Assembly (NCBI RefSeq): GCF_012931845.1
Contig: NZ_CP051884.1
Span: forward strand, 1,674,001-1,738,000
From: Cellulomonas taurus
GTDB taxonomy: Bacteria; Actinomycetota; Actinomycetes; Actinomycetales; Cellulomonadaceae
DNA: 64,000 nt
Direction of reading: 5' to 3'
In this document: in pieces, positions 49,209 to 59,020 of the stretch
Position numbering within the stretch: position 1 is the stretch's first letter
Layout: each line of letters opens with the position of its first letter
The notes under the pieces: generated by a model
Told to the model about the DNA's origin: nothing
What the model saw: the letters and a program-made list of their open reading frames with translations, nothing else
Database searches by the model: none
Translations under genes and position numbers: made by a program

Positions 49209-50432
49209 TCAGCTTGCCACGCGCGCGCTGGTGTCCCGGGTGGGCCAGAACGCGGCGGTCGCCACCAGGGCGACGGTGCTCAGTGCTGCCAGGACGAGGG
49301 CCGCGGTGCTGACGCCCCAGCCGCCGATCCAGCCGGCCAGTGGGTAGGTGAGGAGCCAACAGGCGTGGGACAGCGAGAACTGCGCGGCGAACACCGCGGG
49401 TTGGTCCTGCTCGGCGGTGGTGCGGGTGATGATCCGCCCCACCGGTGTCTCGGCGGCCGCCCACCCCGCGCCGACCAGGAGAACGAGGGCGCCGACGGCG
49501 ACCAGTCCCCCGGTCCCCGACACCCGCACGGCTGCCGCGACCGCGGTGGTGGCCACGACGAGCAGGCCACCACCGCCCAGCATCACCGCGCGTTCCGGCA
49601 GTGCTTCCAGTGCACGCGGCAGCAGCACCGTCACCGTGAGGGATCCGGCACCGAGCGCCGCCATGAGCAGCGCCGCCGTGCCCTCACCCCGGCCGTACGT
49701 CTCCCGAGCGATCACGACGTACTGCACCAGCACGAACGCTCCCCCGGCGGCGACCACCATGTTCAGTGCCAGCACCGCCCGTAGGGCCGGGGTCCGGAGC
49801 ATCACCGTCACGCCTCGCCGCGCGCGCTCGGCGAAGGTCCCGGCGTCGTCCGGGACGGGACGGGGCCCGGCCAGGCGCAGTCGGGAGACCAACAGCGCGG
49901 AGACCGCGAACCCGATCGCCGTGCCGACGAACAGGTCCGAGCTCGGCACCACCAGGAGCAGCGCCGCCGCCAGGAGAGGTGAGAGCACCATCTCCAGGTC
50001 TTCGCTGAGCCGGGACAGCGACAGGGCCTGGGTGTACTGGCGCTCGTCCGGCAGTACGCGGGGCAGCGCGGCCTGATAGGCCGGGGTGTGCACTGCGGAG
50101 GCCGTCTGCAGGACGAGGACCAGGACGTACACCTGCCACACCGAGGTCACCAGCGGCAGGCCGAGGACGACCACGACCCGGGCCAGGTCCGCTCCGACCA
50201 GCACGCTGCGCGGCGGCGCCGCATGCACCAGGGCGGCTGCGACCGGCGCGACCACGACATACGCGAGCATCTTGATCGCGAAGACCGTGCCGAGGATGAG
50301 CCCGGCGTCCGTTCCCGCCAGGTCGTACGCCAGCAGACCAAGGGCCACCGTGGTCAGGCCGCTCCCCGCGAGGGAGATCGCCTGCGCGGCGAACAGGCGA
50401 CGGTAGGTCGGGACGGCGAGAGCGGTCGGCAC
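49209..50432 (-). CDS. MFS exporter of the EntS/MFS_3 type
   Basis: 407 residues from a GTG with AAGGA seven bases upstream. Twelve hydrophobic segments; N-terminal YRRLFAAQAISLAGSGLTTVALGLLAYDL, PPRSVLVGADLARVVVVLGL between helices and ALPRVLPDERQYTQALSLSRLSEDL after helix 4 are typical of the MFS_3/EntS group. Operon partner is an ArsR-type metal sensor, so a metal or metal-chelate may be the cargo. The region before the start holds an imperfect inverted repeat near 50436-50460. Confidence 0.88.
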   Translation of the reverse strand: MPTALAVPTYRRLFAAQAISLAGSGLTTVALGLLAYDLAGTDAGLILGTVFAIKMLAYVVVAPVAAALVHAAPPRSVLVGADLARVVVVLGLPLVTSVWQVYVLVLVLQTASAVHTPAYQAALPRVLPDERQYTQALSLSRLSEDLEMVLSPLLAAALLLVVPSSDLFVGTAIGFAVSALLVSRLRLAGPRPVPDDAGTFAERARRGVTVMLRTPALRAVLALNMVVAAGGAFVLVQYVVIARETYGRGEGTAALLMAALGAGSLTVTVLLPRALEALPERAVMLGGGGLLVVATTAVAAAVRVSGTGGLVAVGALVLLVGAGWAAAETPVGRIITRTTAEQDQPAVFAAQFSLSHACWLLTYPLAGWIGGWGVSTAALVLAALSTVALVATAAFWPTRDTSARVAS

Positions 50433-50516
50433 CGACGCATCCTTGCATGGTTGCGTGAATGCGCACACAGCGATTCAACTCGACAGCGACGGTTCACATC
50501 CGCGCTGGACGTGCCG

Positions 50517-52814
50517 ATGGGGCCGGACGTGATGTGGCGACGGGATCGGACGGCCATCGCCGCGACGATGGCGGCGGTCGTCGGCATCGCGGTGCAGGCG
50601 TTCCTGCCGAGCGGCCCGGCGCGTGACCTGCTGTTCCTCGCCGTGGCGATCGGTGCCGCCGTCGCTGTCGTCCGGGCGCGACGGCGGATGAGCGGTCCGC
50701 CGCGCCGGGCCTGGGCCCTGTTGTCCGTGGGTCTGGTCGCCTGGGTGCTCGGCGACGTGATCTGGACGGTGCTGGAGTGGGGACTGGACGTCGCGCCCTA
50801 CCCGTCGATCGCCGACCTCGCCTACCTGGTGAGCTATCCCCTGCTCGCCATGGGACTGGTACGCGCATTCCCGGCGCCCTCGGGACGTCGACCGGTGTGG
50901 TGGCTCGATGCCTTCCTGATGATGGGTGGGCTGCTGCTGATCCTGTGGCTGCTCGTCCTCGACCCCGCGCTGAACGGATGGGGTGCGGATCCGGCTGCCG
51001 GCCTGGTCGGCGCGTTCTACCCGGTCGGCGACGCGCTGCTGATCGTCACGTTGGCGCGTTCGGGCAACGCGATGCGCGAACGCACCGGTGCCTACCGCCT
51101 GGTGGTGATCGCGGTCTCGACGATCCTGATCGCGGACCTGCTCTTCCAGGTCGGTCAGACCTGGCAGGTGCGCGCCGACCAGCTGTCCCTCCTGGACCCG
51201 TTGTGGCTGGTCGGGTACGTCCTCCTCGCCGAGGCAGCCCGACGACAGGCGGTGCACGACGGCGGGCCGCTCGCCCCCGGCACCGAGCTCGGCGGGACGC
51301 ACTTCGTGCTGATGGCCGGTTCGGCGAGCGTGGTCCCGCTGACCTTGGTGGTGTCCGACCTGTCCGGCGGGCCGATCCCCGTCGTGGAGGTCTGCACGAT
51401 CGGGGTGCTGATGGTCGTCGCGATGATGACCCGGTTCTGGGGCGTGCTCGGCGACCTGCGGGCCACGAACAGCCGACTCGCCCGGGACGCCGTCACCGAT
51501 CCTCTGACCGGTCTCTCCAATGCCGCCGGCCTGGACCAGCACATCGGGAGCCGGGCGGAGGGCGTCGCCGAGGACGCACGACCGGCGCTGCTGCTGATCG
51601 GTCTGGACGGGTACCGCGATGTCGTCGAGACGCTCGGGCACCGGTGGGCGGACGAGATGCTCCGCGCCGTCGCACGCGACCTGGCCGATGTCGCTCCCCC
51701 GCACGCCCTCGCGGCGCGGATGAACCGGGACCTGTTCGGGATCTCGGTGTGGGTGAGCGGTGACACCAAGGACACCGAGGCGGATGCCCTGGCGGCGCGG
51801 ATCCTCGCTCGTCTGGGCACTGCGTTCTCCGTCAGCGGGATGAGCGTCGTCACCGGTGCCGCCATCGGCGTGGCCGTCTCCCCCGAGCAGGACGCGACGC
51901 TGGGTCGTCTGGCGGAGCGCGCCGAGGTCGCTCTCGGAGCGGCCCGCGGGCGCACCCAGCGCATCGCCACCGATCTGCCCGCCGCGACCGGCGAGGGCGG
52001 CCCGGCCGGTGCCGCTCTGTTGCACGACCTGGTCGGCGGGGTGGAGCGCGGCGAGCTCGTCGTCGAGTTCCAGCCGGTCACCTCCGTCGCCACGCACGAC
52101 GTGATGGGCGCGGAGGCGCTGGTCCGGTGGCGGCACCCCGTGCACGGGCTGCTCGGACCCGCCGCGTTCGTGCCCGCCGCGGAACGGACCGGTCTGATCC
52201 GCCCGGTCACGCTCGCGGTGATCGACACCGCTCTGCGGTGGTGTGCGACCTGGCGGGAGAGCTCGCCCGAGTTCACCGTCGCCGTCAACGTCTCGGCCCA
52301 CGACCTGCACGACCCGCGGCTGGTGGACGACGTTCGCGCCGCGCTCGACCGGCACGCCCTGCCCGCCTCCGCCCTCACGTTGGAGGTCACCGAGACGATG
52401 GCGATGCGCGACGTGCCGCGCGGGGAGCGGACGCTGCGGGCACTGGCCACGCTGGGTGTGCAGCTGGCAGTGGACGACTACGGGGTCGGCTACGGCTCGT
52501 TGAACTACCTGCGACGGCTGCCGTTCACCGTGTTGAAGGTGGACCGTACGTTCGTCGCCCCAGCGACCACCGACTCGGTGTGCGCGGCGATCCTGCGCTC
52601 GACCGTCGCGCTCGGGCACGCGCTGGGCATGCACGTCGTCGCCGAGGGGGTGGAGGACCACGCGACCTTCGCGCTGCTGGCGGAGCTGGGGTGCGACTCG
52701 GCCCAGGGCTGGGCGCTCGGGCGGCCCACGACGCCGCAGGCGTTCTCCCGTCACCTCGTCGGCGGGCCGGCGGCGTCGATGGTCTCCGCGCTCGACGGAC
52801 CGAACGGAAGCTGA
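50517..52814 (+). CDS. Membrane GGDEF/EAL protein, probable c-di-GMP phosphodiesterase
   Basis: 765 residues. Eight or nine hydrophobic segments fill the first 300 residues. The GGDEF domain (about 325-485) is degenerate: the signature reads MNRDLFG where GGDEF is expected, so cyclase activity is unlikely. The EAL domain (about 505-745) is intact: AEALVRWRHP, VNVSAHDLHD, LEVTETMAM, DDYGVGYGSLNYLRRLP, KVDRTFV, VVAEGVED and AQGWALGRP. It should hydrolyse c-di-GMP in response to a membrane signal. Start codons at 50511 and 50532 are alternatives. Confidence 0.9.
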   Translation: MGPDVMWRRDRTAIAATMAAVVGIAVQAFLPSGPARDLLFLAVAIGAAVAVVRARRRMSGPPRRAWALLSVGLVAWVLGDVIWTVLEWGLDVAPYPSIADLAYLVSYPLLAMGLVRAFPAPSGRRPVWWLDAFLMMGGLLLILWLLVLDPALNGWGADPAAGLVGAFYPVGDALLIVTLARSGNAMRERTGAYRLVVIAVSTILIADLLFQVGQTWQVRADQLSLLDPLWLVGYVLLAEAARRQAVHDGGPLAPGTELGGTHFVLMAGSASVVPLTLVVSDLSGGPIPVVEVCTIGVLMVVAMMTRFWGVLGDLRATNSRLARDAVTDPLTGLSNAAGLDQHIGSRAEGVAEDARPALLLIGLDGYRDVVETLGHRWADEMLRAVARDLADVAPPHALAARMNRDLFGISVWVSGDTKDTEADALAARILARLGTAFSVSGMSVVTGAAIGVAVSPEQDATLGRLAERAEVALGAARGRTQRIATDLPAATGEGGPAGAALLHDLVGGVERGELVVEFQPVTSVATHDVMGAEALVRWRHPVHGLLGPAAFVPAAERTGLIRPVTLAVIDTALRWCATWRESSPEFTVAVNVSAHDLHDPRLVDDVRAALDRHALPASALTLEVTETMAMRDVPRGERTLRALATLGVQLAVDDYGVGYGSLNYLRRLPFTVLKVDRTFVAPATTDSVCAAILRSTVALGHALGMHVVAEGVEDHATFALLAELGCDSAQGWALGRPTTPQAFSRHLVGGPAASMVSALDGPNGS

Positions 52815-53011
52815 GGCGCTGGAGCGTCACGTCGAGACCGGGCGGCGCCACCGTCAGGGAATCGTGAGCATGCGCCGTCCTGCCGCACGGAAGACGTCAG
52901 GACTGGCTCCGTCGCGCTGTCGCGGGTGTCTGATCGAGGCAGGACGCTCCGTTCGACCCGGTCGCCTCGACCGGCCACGGCACCGTCCGTCGGAGCCGAT
53001 GGAGGCACGCC

Positions 53012-53827
53012 ATGGTGGAGAACGAGTCGGGGCAGCACACCGGTCGGGATGCGCGGCACCAAGGACGGCAGCGCGCGATCGTCGCGTTCGCCCTCATCGT
53101 GCCACTGGTCGCCGCGGGGGCCCTGCATCTGGCCGGTGACCACGTGACTGCGGCGGTGGGCGCGCTGGTGCTGACGCTGGTCGTGGTCGGCGCTGCGGCC
53201 TCCGGACTCCGTACCGCGGGCGTCCTGGCGGCGGTGTCGGCCAGCGCGTGGTTCGACTTCTTCCTCACCGAGCCGCGGTGGAGTTTCACGGTGTTCGACC
53301 GCGACGAGGTCGAGATCGCCGTGCTGCTGCTCGTCGTCGGCCTGGTGGTGACCGAGGTGGCCCTGTGGGGTCGTCGTCAGCAGGACCGAGCGAGTCGTCG
53401 CGCCGGCTACCTCGACGGCGTGCTGAGCACCGCGGATCTCGTCGCGCTCCCGGACACCTCACCCGACATGCTGGTCGCACGGGTGGCGGAGCGGATCACC
53501 GACCTGCTCGGCGTCGACGACTGCCGGTTCGAGGGCGCCGATCGGCGCGCCCGGTCGACGACCCTCATGCATCGGGACGGTGCGGTCACCCAGTGCGGCA
53601 ACCGGGTCGACGTGGACCGGCACGGGCTGCCGACCGACGATCTGATCGTGCTGCCGGTCGAGCGCGCCGGCACCGAGCAGGGCAGGTTCGTGCTGACCTC
53701 GTCGACCCAGCACGTCCGACCGACCACCGAGCAGCGCAGGATCGCGGTGACGTTGGCGGACCAGGTCGGCGCCCGGCTGGCGCTGGGTGTCCCGGCGTCG
53801 CGCCAGGTCCGGGTGCCCGGGCGCTGA
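53012..53827 (+). CDS. DUF4118 membrane protein (KdpD-like sensor without kinase)
   Basis: 271 residues. Three to four hydrophobic segments between 20 and 120 with the DUF4118 signature (SAWFDFFLTEPRWSFTVFDRDEVEIAVLLLVVGLVVTEVA, in parts). A GAF-like domain follows (about 135-260). No histidine kinase domain. GGAGG before the ATG. Proteins like this sit beside kdp or signalling genes; here the neighbour is the convergent chemoreceptor. Role unknown. Confidence 0.85.
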   Translation: MVENESGQHTGRDARHQGRQRAIVAFALIVPLVAAGALHLAGDHVTAAVGALVLTLVVVGAAASGLRTAGVLAAVSASAWFDFFLTEPRWSFTVFDRDEVEIAVLLLVVGLVVTEVALWGRRQQDRASRRAGYLDGVLSTADLVALPDTSPDMLVARVAERITDLLGVDDCRFEGADRRARSTTLMHRDGAVTQCGNRVDVDRHGLPTDDLIVLPVERAGTEQGRFVLTSSTQHVRPTTEQRRIAVTLADQVGARLALGVPASRQVRVPGR

Positions 53828-53917
53828 GTCCCCGGCGAGCGAGCGACGCGACGATCGCGCCGGACGTCCCGGGAACGACGGTCCCCGAGCGCCCGGCGTG
53901 ATCCGCCGTCGGTCGCT

Positions 53918-55519
53918 TCACGCCGAGCGCGGCCGCTCGCTCCCCCGGTACACGAACGTCGCGGTCGCGGCGCGCAGGTCGGCGGACATCCGGGCGAGGT
54001 CGCTGACCGCCGCACCGATCTGCTGCACGCTCTGGGTCGACGCGTCGGCGGCCGACGCGACGCCGGTGATGTTGTGCGCGATCTCCCCGGACCCGGAGGC
54101 GGCCTCGGCCACCGACCGGGACATCTCCGTGGTGGTCGCGGTCTGCTCCTCCACCGCGCTGGCGATGGTCAGCTGGTAGTCGTTGATCGAGGCGATGATC
54201 TGTGAGATCTCCGCGATGGCGGTCACCGCGGCGCCGGTGTCGTGCTGGATCGCCTCGACCCGGCGGGCGATGTCCTCGGTGGCCTTGGCGGTCTCCTGCG
54301 CCAACTCCTTGACCTCACCGGCGACGACCGCGAAGCCCTTGCCCGCTTCCCCGGCCCGGGCGGCCTCGATGGTCGCGTTCAACGCCAGCAGGTTGGTCTG
54401 CTCGGCGATGCTGGTGATGACCTTGACGACGTTGCCGATCTCCGCCGATGAGGTGCCCAGCCGGGCGACCTGGTCGTTGGTGGTCGACGCGACCTCGGTG
54501 GCCTGGCTGGCGACCTTGGCCGCCTGGGACGCGTTCTGGGCGATCTCCCGGATGCTGGCGCCCATCTGCTCGGCCCCGGCGGCGACGGTCTGCACATTGC
54601 GGGACACCTGCTCCGACGCCGCCGCGACGACCCCTGCCTGCGCGGAGGTCTGCTCGGCACCGGCGGCGACCTCGGAGGCCGAGGCGGTGAGTTCCTCGGC
54701 GGCGGAGGCGACGCTCTGGGCGGCCTCGTCGGTCTGGGCGATGGTGCTGCGCAGCGCCGCCTGGGCACTGGTCAGGGACCGCGCCATGCGCCCGAGCTCG
54801 TCGTCGGAGTGCGCCACCGGGTCGCGGGTGAGGTCGCCGCCCTCGAGCGCCGAGAGCGACAGCTCGACCTCCCGGACGCTGCGTCGCAGGGCACGCAGGA
54901 CGACGAAGCAGCCGGCGAAGGACAACGCCAGGGCCGCGGCGAGCGACACCCACAGGATCAGCACACTGCGCTGCTCCAGCCGCGTCCCGGCGGCGTCGGT
55001 GCGCTGGCCGATCGCGGCGAGCTCGCTCGCCTCGTCCTCCAGTCCGTCGTTCGCGGCGGTGGCGAGGTCCCGCATGTCCCCCACGACCAGCGAGATCGCG
55101 GCGGCGTCGTCGCCGGTGCCCACCAGTGAGCGGACCTGGTCGACGTTGTCGAGGTAGTTGCCGAGCTGCTGCTCGATCTGGGCGAACGCCACGGGGTCGC
55201 TCGCCTCCTGCTCATAGGTCGACATGTCGTCGCGGACCGTGGCGACGAACGTCTCCAGGTCGCCGTCGGCCGACTCCTGCTCGTCGGACGGCAGCGACGG
55301 CAGGACGGCCACCCGGGCGCGCACCCCGCCGAAGTCCCGGGTGAGCGTGATCAGCTCGGTCAACGGGGTGGTCGACTGCACGTACATCCGTCGCTGCTGG
55401 TCGGACAGCTGGCCCAGGCGGTCCGCCGCCATCGCGCTCAGCCCGACCGCCACGGCCGCCAGCAACCCGAGACACGCGCCGATCTTGACTGCGATCGACC
55501 GATCCGAAAACCACCTCAT
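53918..55519 (-). CDS. Methyl-accepting chemotaxis protein
   Basis: 533 residues from the ATG at 55519 with GGGAG upstream. Membrane helix 1 at about 10-30, four-helix-bundle sensor domain to about 190 (4HB_MCP type), helix 2 at about 190-212, HAMP, and the signalling domain with tip [19 protein letters not shown]. No CheR pentapeptide. Signalling part nearly identical to the receptor at 5586, as expected for recently duplicated or homogenised paralogues. Confidence 0.95.
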   Translation of the reverse strand: MRWFSDRSIAVKIGACLGLLAAVAVGLSAMAADRLGQLSDQQRRMYVQSTTPLTELITLTRDFGGVRARVAVLPSLPSDEQESADGDLETFVATVRDDMSTYEQEASDPVAFAQIEQQLGNYLDNVDQVRSLVGTGDDAAAISLVVGDMRDLATAANDGLEDEASELAAIGQRTDAAGTRLEQRSVLILWVSLAAALALSFAGCFVVLRALRRSVREVELSLSALEGGDLTRDPVAHSDDELGRMARSLTSAQAALRSTIAQTDEAAQSVASAAEELTASASEVAAGAEQTSAQAGVVAAASEQVSRNVQTVAAGAEQMGASIREIAQNASQAAKVASQATEVASTTNDQVARLGTSSAEIGNVVKVITSIAEQTNLLALNATIEAARAGEAGKGFAVVAGEVKELAQETAKATEDIARRVEAIQHDTGAAVTAIAEISQIIASINDYQLTIASAVEEQTATTTEMSRSVAEAASGSGEIAHNITGVASAADASTQSVQQIGAAVSDLARMSADLRAATATFVYRGSERPRSA

Positions 55520-55594
55520 GAAAGCTCCCTCGAGATCCCCTGCCGGTGTCGCATCGACCGGCCGGGGCGGCGCGCGAGGAAAGTCGCGGGTTAA

Positions 55595-55626
55595 AGCAGC
55601 ACATCGCGCGGGTGAGATGTGCTGCT
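55595..55626 (-). terminator. Terminator after the choloylglycine-type hydrolase
   Basis: 11-bp stem (55595-55605 with 55616-55626), 10-nt loop, followed on the minus strand by TTTAA. It lies about 25 bases after the stop at 55651 and before the chemoreceptor start. Confidence 0.65.
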
Positions 55627-55650
55627 GTCCGGTGCTGGGAGCCCGCCTCC

Positions 55651-56598
55651 CTAGACGACGATCAGCTCCGTCCCGTCGGCCGGGTGGTCGGCCAACGCCA
55701 CCTGGCGGATCGCGGGATCGTCGTAGGTGTTCCAGTAGTAGGTGCCCGTCCGGGACGAGAACAGCCCGGTGTAGATGGTCGTCTCGAACTCGCCGGAGGC
55801 CATCGCCGCGCTGCCCTCGACCATCGCGACCTGCTGCAGCGTGTGGAACGCGCGGCTGACGTTCTCCGGCTCGCTGTCCTGCTGCGGGTAGTGCGCGTGG
55901 ACGTAGGCGGCGCGCACGAACCGCGAGGGCGACGAGTAGTCGCCGGGGATGCCGCGCATCAGCGCGCCCGATCCGAAGGCGCTCAGGTGCGCCCGGCCCA
56001 GCACGGTGTCGTCGGGGAAGCCGGGGGCGGTGTTCAGGTAGTTGCGCAGGTTCTCGTGGTGCCAGTCGAAGCCGGGCTGATTGGTCAGCACGTCGACGTC
56101 GTCGTCGAAGACCCGCATGCCGTCGGCGGTGTGCTCCACGACGATGGCCCGGGTCGCGTCCCCGATGATCCAGTGCAGCAGGGAGCTGGGGTACCGCTCG
56201 TTGATCGGGCGGTCGACGATCACCACCTCCGCGAGCGCCGCCTCGACCTCCTCGACACGCGAGAACTGCGCCGCCACCCACAGCGGGAACTCGACGGCGG
56301 CGACGTTCACGGCGCCCCCGGCCGGGCCGGTCGCGTACTGCGCGTAACCGGGGAAGTTGAGCCCCGCGACCGCGAGTCCGGCCTCGTTCCCGCAGTCGAA
56401 GTACAGCGGGGTGTCCGCTTCCACGATGCCCATCCCGATCACCGGGTGGCGGATCGTGGTGGTGGCCCCGAAGGGTGAGTGCGGCCGGTACCCGGTGGGT
56501 GTGATGACCACCCGCTCGCCGTAGCCGGTGGTCCAGTCGAGGTTCCGTGCCTGGTAGAGGTGTCCCTCGCCGTCGGTGAATCGCACTCCTGTGCACAT
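55651..56598 (-). CDS. Choloylglycine hydrolase family (bile salt hydrolase/penicillin V acylase)
   Basis: 315 residues. The start MCTGVRF places the Ntn nucleophile Cys2 directly behind Met, as the family requires. [16 protein letters not shown] has the conserved Arg/Asp, GLNFPGY, the catalytic Asn region [11 protein letters not shown], and a C-terminal [22 protein letters not shown]. No signal peptide. In environmental actinobacteria such enzymes often cleave N-acyl amides such as penicillin V or acyl-homoserine lactones; the substrate here is unknown. Confidence 0.93.
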   Translation of the reverse strand: MCTGVRFTDGEGHLYQARNLDWTTGYGERVVITPTGYRPHSPFGATTTIRHPVIGMGIVEADTPLYFDCGNEAGLAVAGLNFPGYAQYATGPAGGAVNVAAVEFPLWVAAQFSRVEEVEAALAEVVIVDRPINERYPSSLLHWIIGDATRAIVVEHTADGMRVFDDDVDVLTNQPGFDWHHENLRNYLNTAPGFPDDTVLGRAHLSAFGSGALMRGIPGDYSSPSRFVRAAYVHAHYPQQDSEPENVSRAFHTLQQVAMVEGSAAMASGEFETTIYTGLFSSRTGTYYWNTYDDPAIRQVALADHPADGTELIVV

Positions 56599-56753
56599 GG
56601 TGTCTGCCCCCCAGCGTCGGCGAGGCGACGGCGACGGTCGACTGCCCCGCATGTCCTGTGCGACGAGCCGGACCGAGGTCCGTGGCTCGATGTGTCCAGC
56701 ATGCCGCGCGCTGGGAGGGTCGGCATCCCGCTCGGCGCCGACCCTCCCAGCGA

Positions 56754-57488
56754 TCAGTCCTCGTCGGTGGCCGAGGCCGTGGCCAGAAGCTCGGCGAGGT
56801 CCGCGGGCCGACTCCACATCGGCCAGTGCCCGGTCGGCAGGTCGACGGTCTGGGCGTGCTCCAGCTTGGCGACCTCGGCGAACATCGGGTGCCCGGACTG
56901 GGCGAGCTCCGTCATCTGCGCTCCGGACAGCGAACAGCACACCAGGGTGGTCGGCACGCGCAGGTGGGCGTCGCCGCTGAGCCGCACCGGCTGGCGGAGC
57001 ACCGGCCCGGGCTGCGGGACGGCGCGGCGGCGGAACTCGGCGAGCATCTGGTCGTCGAGGCCGTCGAGGCTGGCCTGCGCGCGCAACAGGTCTAACGGCG
57101 GCAGCGGCAGCTCACCGTCGAGGTCGGGGGCGAAGACGGTCCCGGGCGCCACCGGTCCGCTGTCCACCCAGATCACCCGGGCGACCCGGTTCGCGTGCCG
57201 GTCGAGCAGCTGGCTCACCGGGGCGTTCGCCCCGCTGTGCCCGACGATCACCACGGGTCGCTCGGGTGCCGCACCCACCTCGTCCATCAGGGCTTCGATG
57301 GCGGCGACCTGGTCGTCCAGGGTGCGGGTGGCCCGCTGCGGGTCCTGCGGGTCGAGGCCGGGCAGGGTGACCGGGACGGCATGGCGGCCGGCGGCGGTCA
57401 GGTGGTCCACCACCTGCTCCCAGGCCCAGGCGCCCAACCAGTGGCCGGGGATCAGGAGGAGGGTCGGGTCGTTGGTTCGGTTCGTCAT
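56754..57488 (-). CDS. Alpha/beta hydrolase
   Basis: 244 residues. Oxyanion segment [15 protein letters not shown], nucleophile Ser in VGHSGAN, acid near DSGPV, and catalytic His in [19 protein letters not shown]. The layout is that of small esterases/acyl hydrolases. It is divergent from a WYL regulator 70 bp away, which likely controls it. Confidence 0.9.
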   Translation of the reverse strand: MTNRTNDPTLLLIPGHWLGAWAWEQVVDHLTAAGRHAVPVTLPGLDPQDPQRATRTLDDQVAAIEALMDEVGAAPERPVVIVGHSGANAPVSQLLDRHANRVARVIWVDSGPVAPGTVFAPDLDGELPLPPLDLLRAQASLDGLDDQMLAEFRRRAVPQPGPVLRQPVRLSGDAHLRVPTTLVCCSLSGAQMTELAQSGHPMFAEVAKLEHAQTVDLPTGHWPMWSRPADLAELLATASATDED

Positions 57489-57558
57489 GGGATGAGGGTG
57501 GACCGGCGTCAGGACAACGGTGTGTCACCATTTCTGACATGGTTTCTGGACGGCATCC

Positions 57559-58248
57559 GTGAAGCGGGCCGAACGGTGGCACGCACTGACCGAGATGCTG
57601 CGCCGCAGTGGTGCGCGCGGGTGCACGGCCGAGCGGCTGGCCACCGAGTTCGGGGTGTCGGTCAGGACGGTGAAGCGCGACCTGGCGGCCCTGGAGGCGA
57701 GCGGTGCGCCGATCTGGTCCCGGCCCGGCCCCGGCGGTGGCTACGGCCTCGCGACGCGGGCGACCTTGCCACCGGTCGCGCTCACCCCTGCCCAGGCGGT
57801 CGCCCTGCTCGCCGCCGTGTCGGCTGCCCCCGATGCGCCCTACGCCGATGCCGCCGCGGCCGGGGTGCGCAAGATCCTGGACGTGCTCGACCCGGTCACC
57901 CGGACGCGGGCGCGGGCACTCGCCGACCGGGTGTGGGTGAACAGCCCGCCGACCCCGACCCGCGCGGTGCGCTCGGCGCTGGAACAGGCGATGGCCGAGC
58001 AGCGCGTGGTGCGGATCCGGTACGTGGCCGGGGACGGGGCGGCGTCCACCCGGGACGTGGAGCCGATCATGTTCGGATCGTCCGGTGGTCGCTGGTACCT
58101 GATCGGCTGGTGCCGACTGCGCGAGGGCATCCGCTGGTTCCTGGTGGACCGGGTCGAGCGGGCCAGCGTGACCGCGGACCCGTGCGGCTGCCACGGCATC
58201 GAGGAGGTCGGCCCGCCCCCGGTGACCGCCAGGTCGGTGCGGTTCTGA
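57559..58248 (+). CDS. WYL-domain regulator (short form)
   Basis: 229 residues: HTH (LTEMLRRSGARGCTAERLATEFGVSVRTVKRDLAALEASG), PGPGGGYGLA wing and a WYL domain (VVRIRYVAGDG, RDVEPIMFGSSGGRWYLIGWCR, RWFLVDRVERA). The C-terminal WCX part is missing, usual for this short subgroup. GTG start. Divergent from the hydrolase at 56754. Confidence 0.92.
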   Translation: MKRAERWHALTEMLRRSGARGCTAERLATEFGVSVRTVKRDLAALEASGAPIWSRPGPGGGYGLATRATLPPVALTPAQAVALLAAVSAAPDAPYADAAAAGVRKILDVLDPVTRTRARALADRVWVNSPPTPTRAVRSALEQAMAEQRVVRIRYVAGDGAASTRDVEPIMFGSSGGRWYLIGWCRLREGIRWFLVDRVERASVTADPCGCHGIEEVGPPPVTARSVRF

Positions 58249-58303
58249 CACCGCGCGTCCCATCCGGTCGGGGCGCTCCTTCCGGTGCCGGGGGTTCGAC
58301 GGG

Positions 58304-58945
58304 TCAGGCCGCCCGGTAGGCGCGGACGAAGACCTGTGCGCCGTCGGTCATGATCCGCTCCACGGTCGCCGGCTCGGCGCGTCGGCGGGCCGGTTCGTTC
58401 AGCACGCGCAGCGTGGTCAGCGCCTGGAAGTGCTCGGCGGCGAGCTCCGGGTCCTCGGTGTCGAGCAGGCCGAGGCGGGCGAAGTGGGCGACCCGTTCGG
58501 TCAGCACCCGGGCGTGCGACCGGTCGAGCGGGTGGTCGTCGAGCTCGGGCAGCAGTGGCTCGTTCTCCGCGATCAGCTTGACCGCGGCCACGTAGTCCGA
58601 GGACATCAGCAGGGAGCGCCCCAGGTCGACGGCGAAGCCGGTGAGGGCCTGGGCGAGCGCGTCCACGTCCCGGATCTCGGTGCTCGTGAGGTGGTCGTCG
58701 GCGAGGGTGCGCAAGGTGGTCAGCGCCGACTCCCCCGCCGCCTCGATCACGTCCAGCAGGAGCCGCCGCTTGTCCCCGTGGTAGTCGTAGACCGTCCGCT
58801 TGGACACGCCCGCCCGCGCGGCCACCGCGTCCATGCTCGTGCGTTCGACCCCTGCCTGGACGAACAGTTCCTGGGCCGCGGTCAGGATCGCCGCGCGCTT
58901 GTGCGCCTGCCCCTCGCGCACCGGCTTCTCGCTCACCGCCACCAT
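58304..58945 (-). CDS. TetR family regulator of the ABC exporter
   Basis: 213 residues. HTH residues 17-64 (KRAAILTAAQELFVQAGVERTSMDAVAARAGVSKRTVYDYHGDKRRLLLDVI), in the form of regulators related to AcrR with a TetR_C_7/14-like C terminus. ATG has GGAGAAGGG upstream. Divergent from the ABC ATPase; the inverted repeat at 58991-59012 is its likely binding site. Confidence 0.93.
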   Translation of the reverse strand: MVAVSEKPVREGQAHKRAAILTAAQELFVQAGVERTSMDAVAARAGVSKRTVYDYHGDKRRLLLDVIEAAGESALTTLRTLADDHLTSTEIRDVDALAQALTGFAVDLGRSLLMSSDYVAAVKLIAENEPLLPELDDHPLDRSHARVLTERVAHFARLGLLDTEDPELAAEHFQALTTLRVLNEPARRRAEPATVERIMTDGAQVFVRAYRAA

Positions 58946-58990
58946 CCCTTCTCCGGGTTCCGACCCCCGACGCTACACCGATGCGTGCAG

Positions 58991-59012
58991 CACTACACCA
59001 CACGGTGTAGTG
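58991..59012. promoter_or_regulatory. TetR operator at the ABC exporter promoter
   Basis: Perfect inverted repeat CACTACACC-ACAC-GGTGTAGTG. It overlaps TAGTGT (59008-59013), a -10-like hexamer seven bases before the ATP-binding gene's ATG, so binding would block that promoter. A further half site TACACC is at 58973. Confidence 0.8.
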
Positions 59013-59020
59013 TCGTGATC

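Noticed and set aside
50475-52754. 759-codon frame opposite the GGDEF/EAL gene
   Set aside because: Shadow composition; the EAL motifs on the plus strand are decisive.
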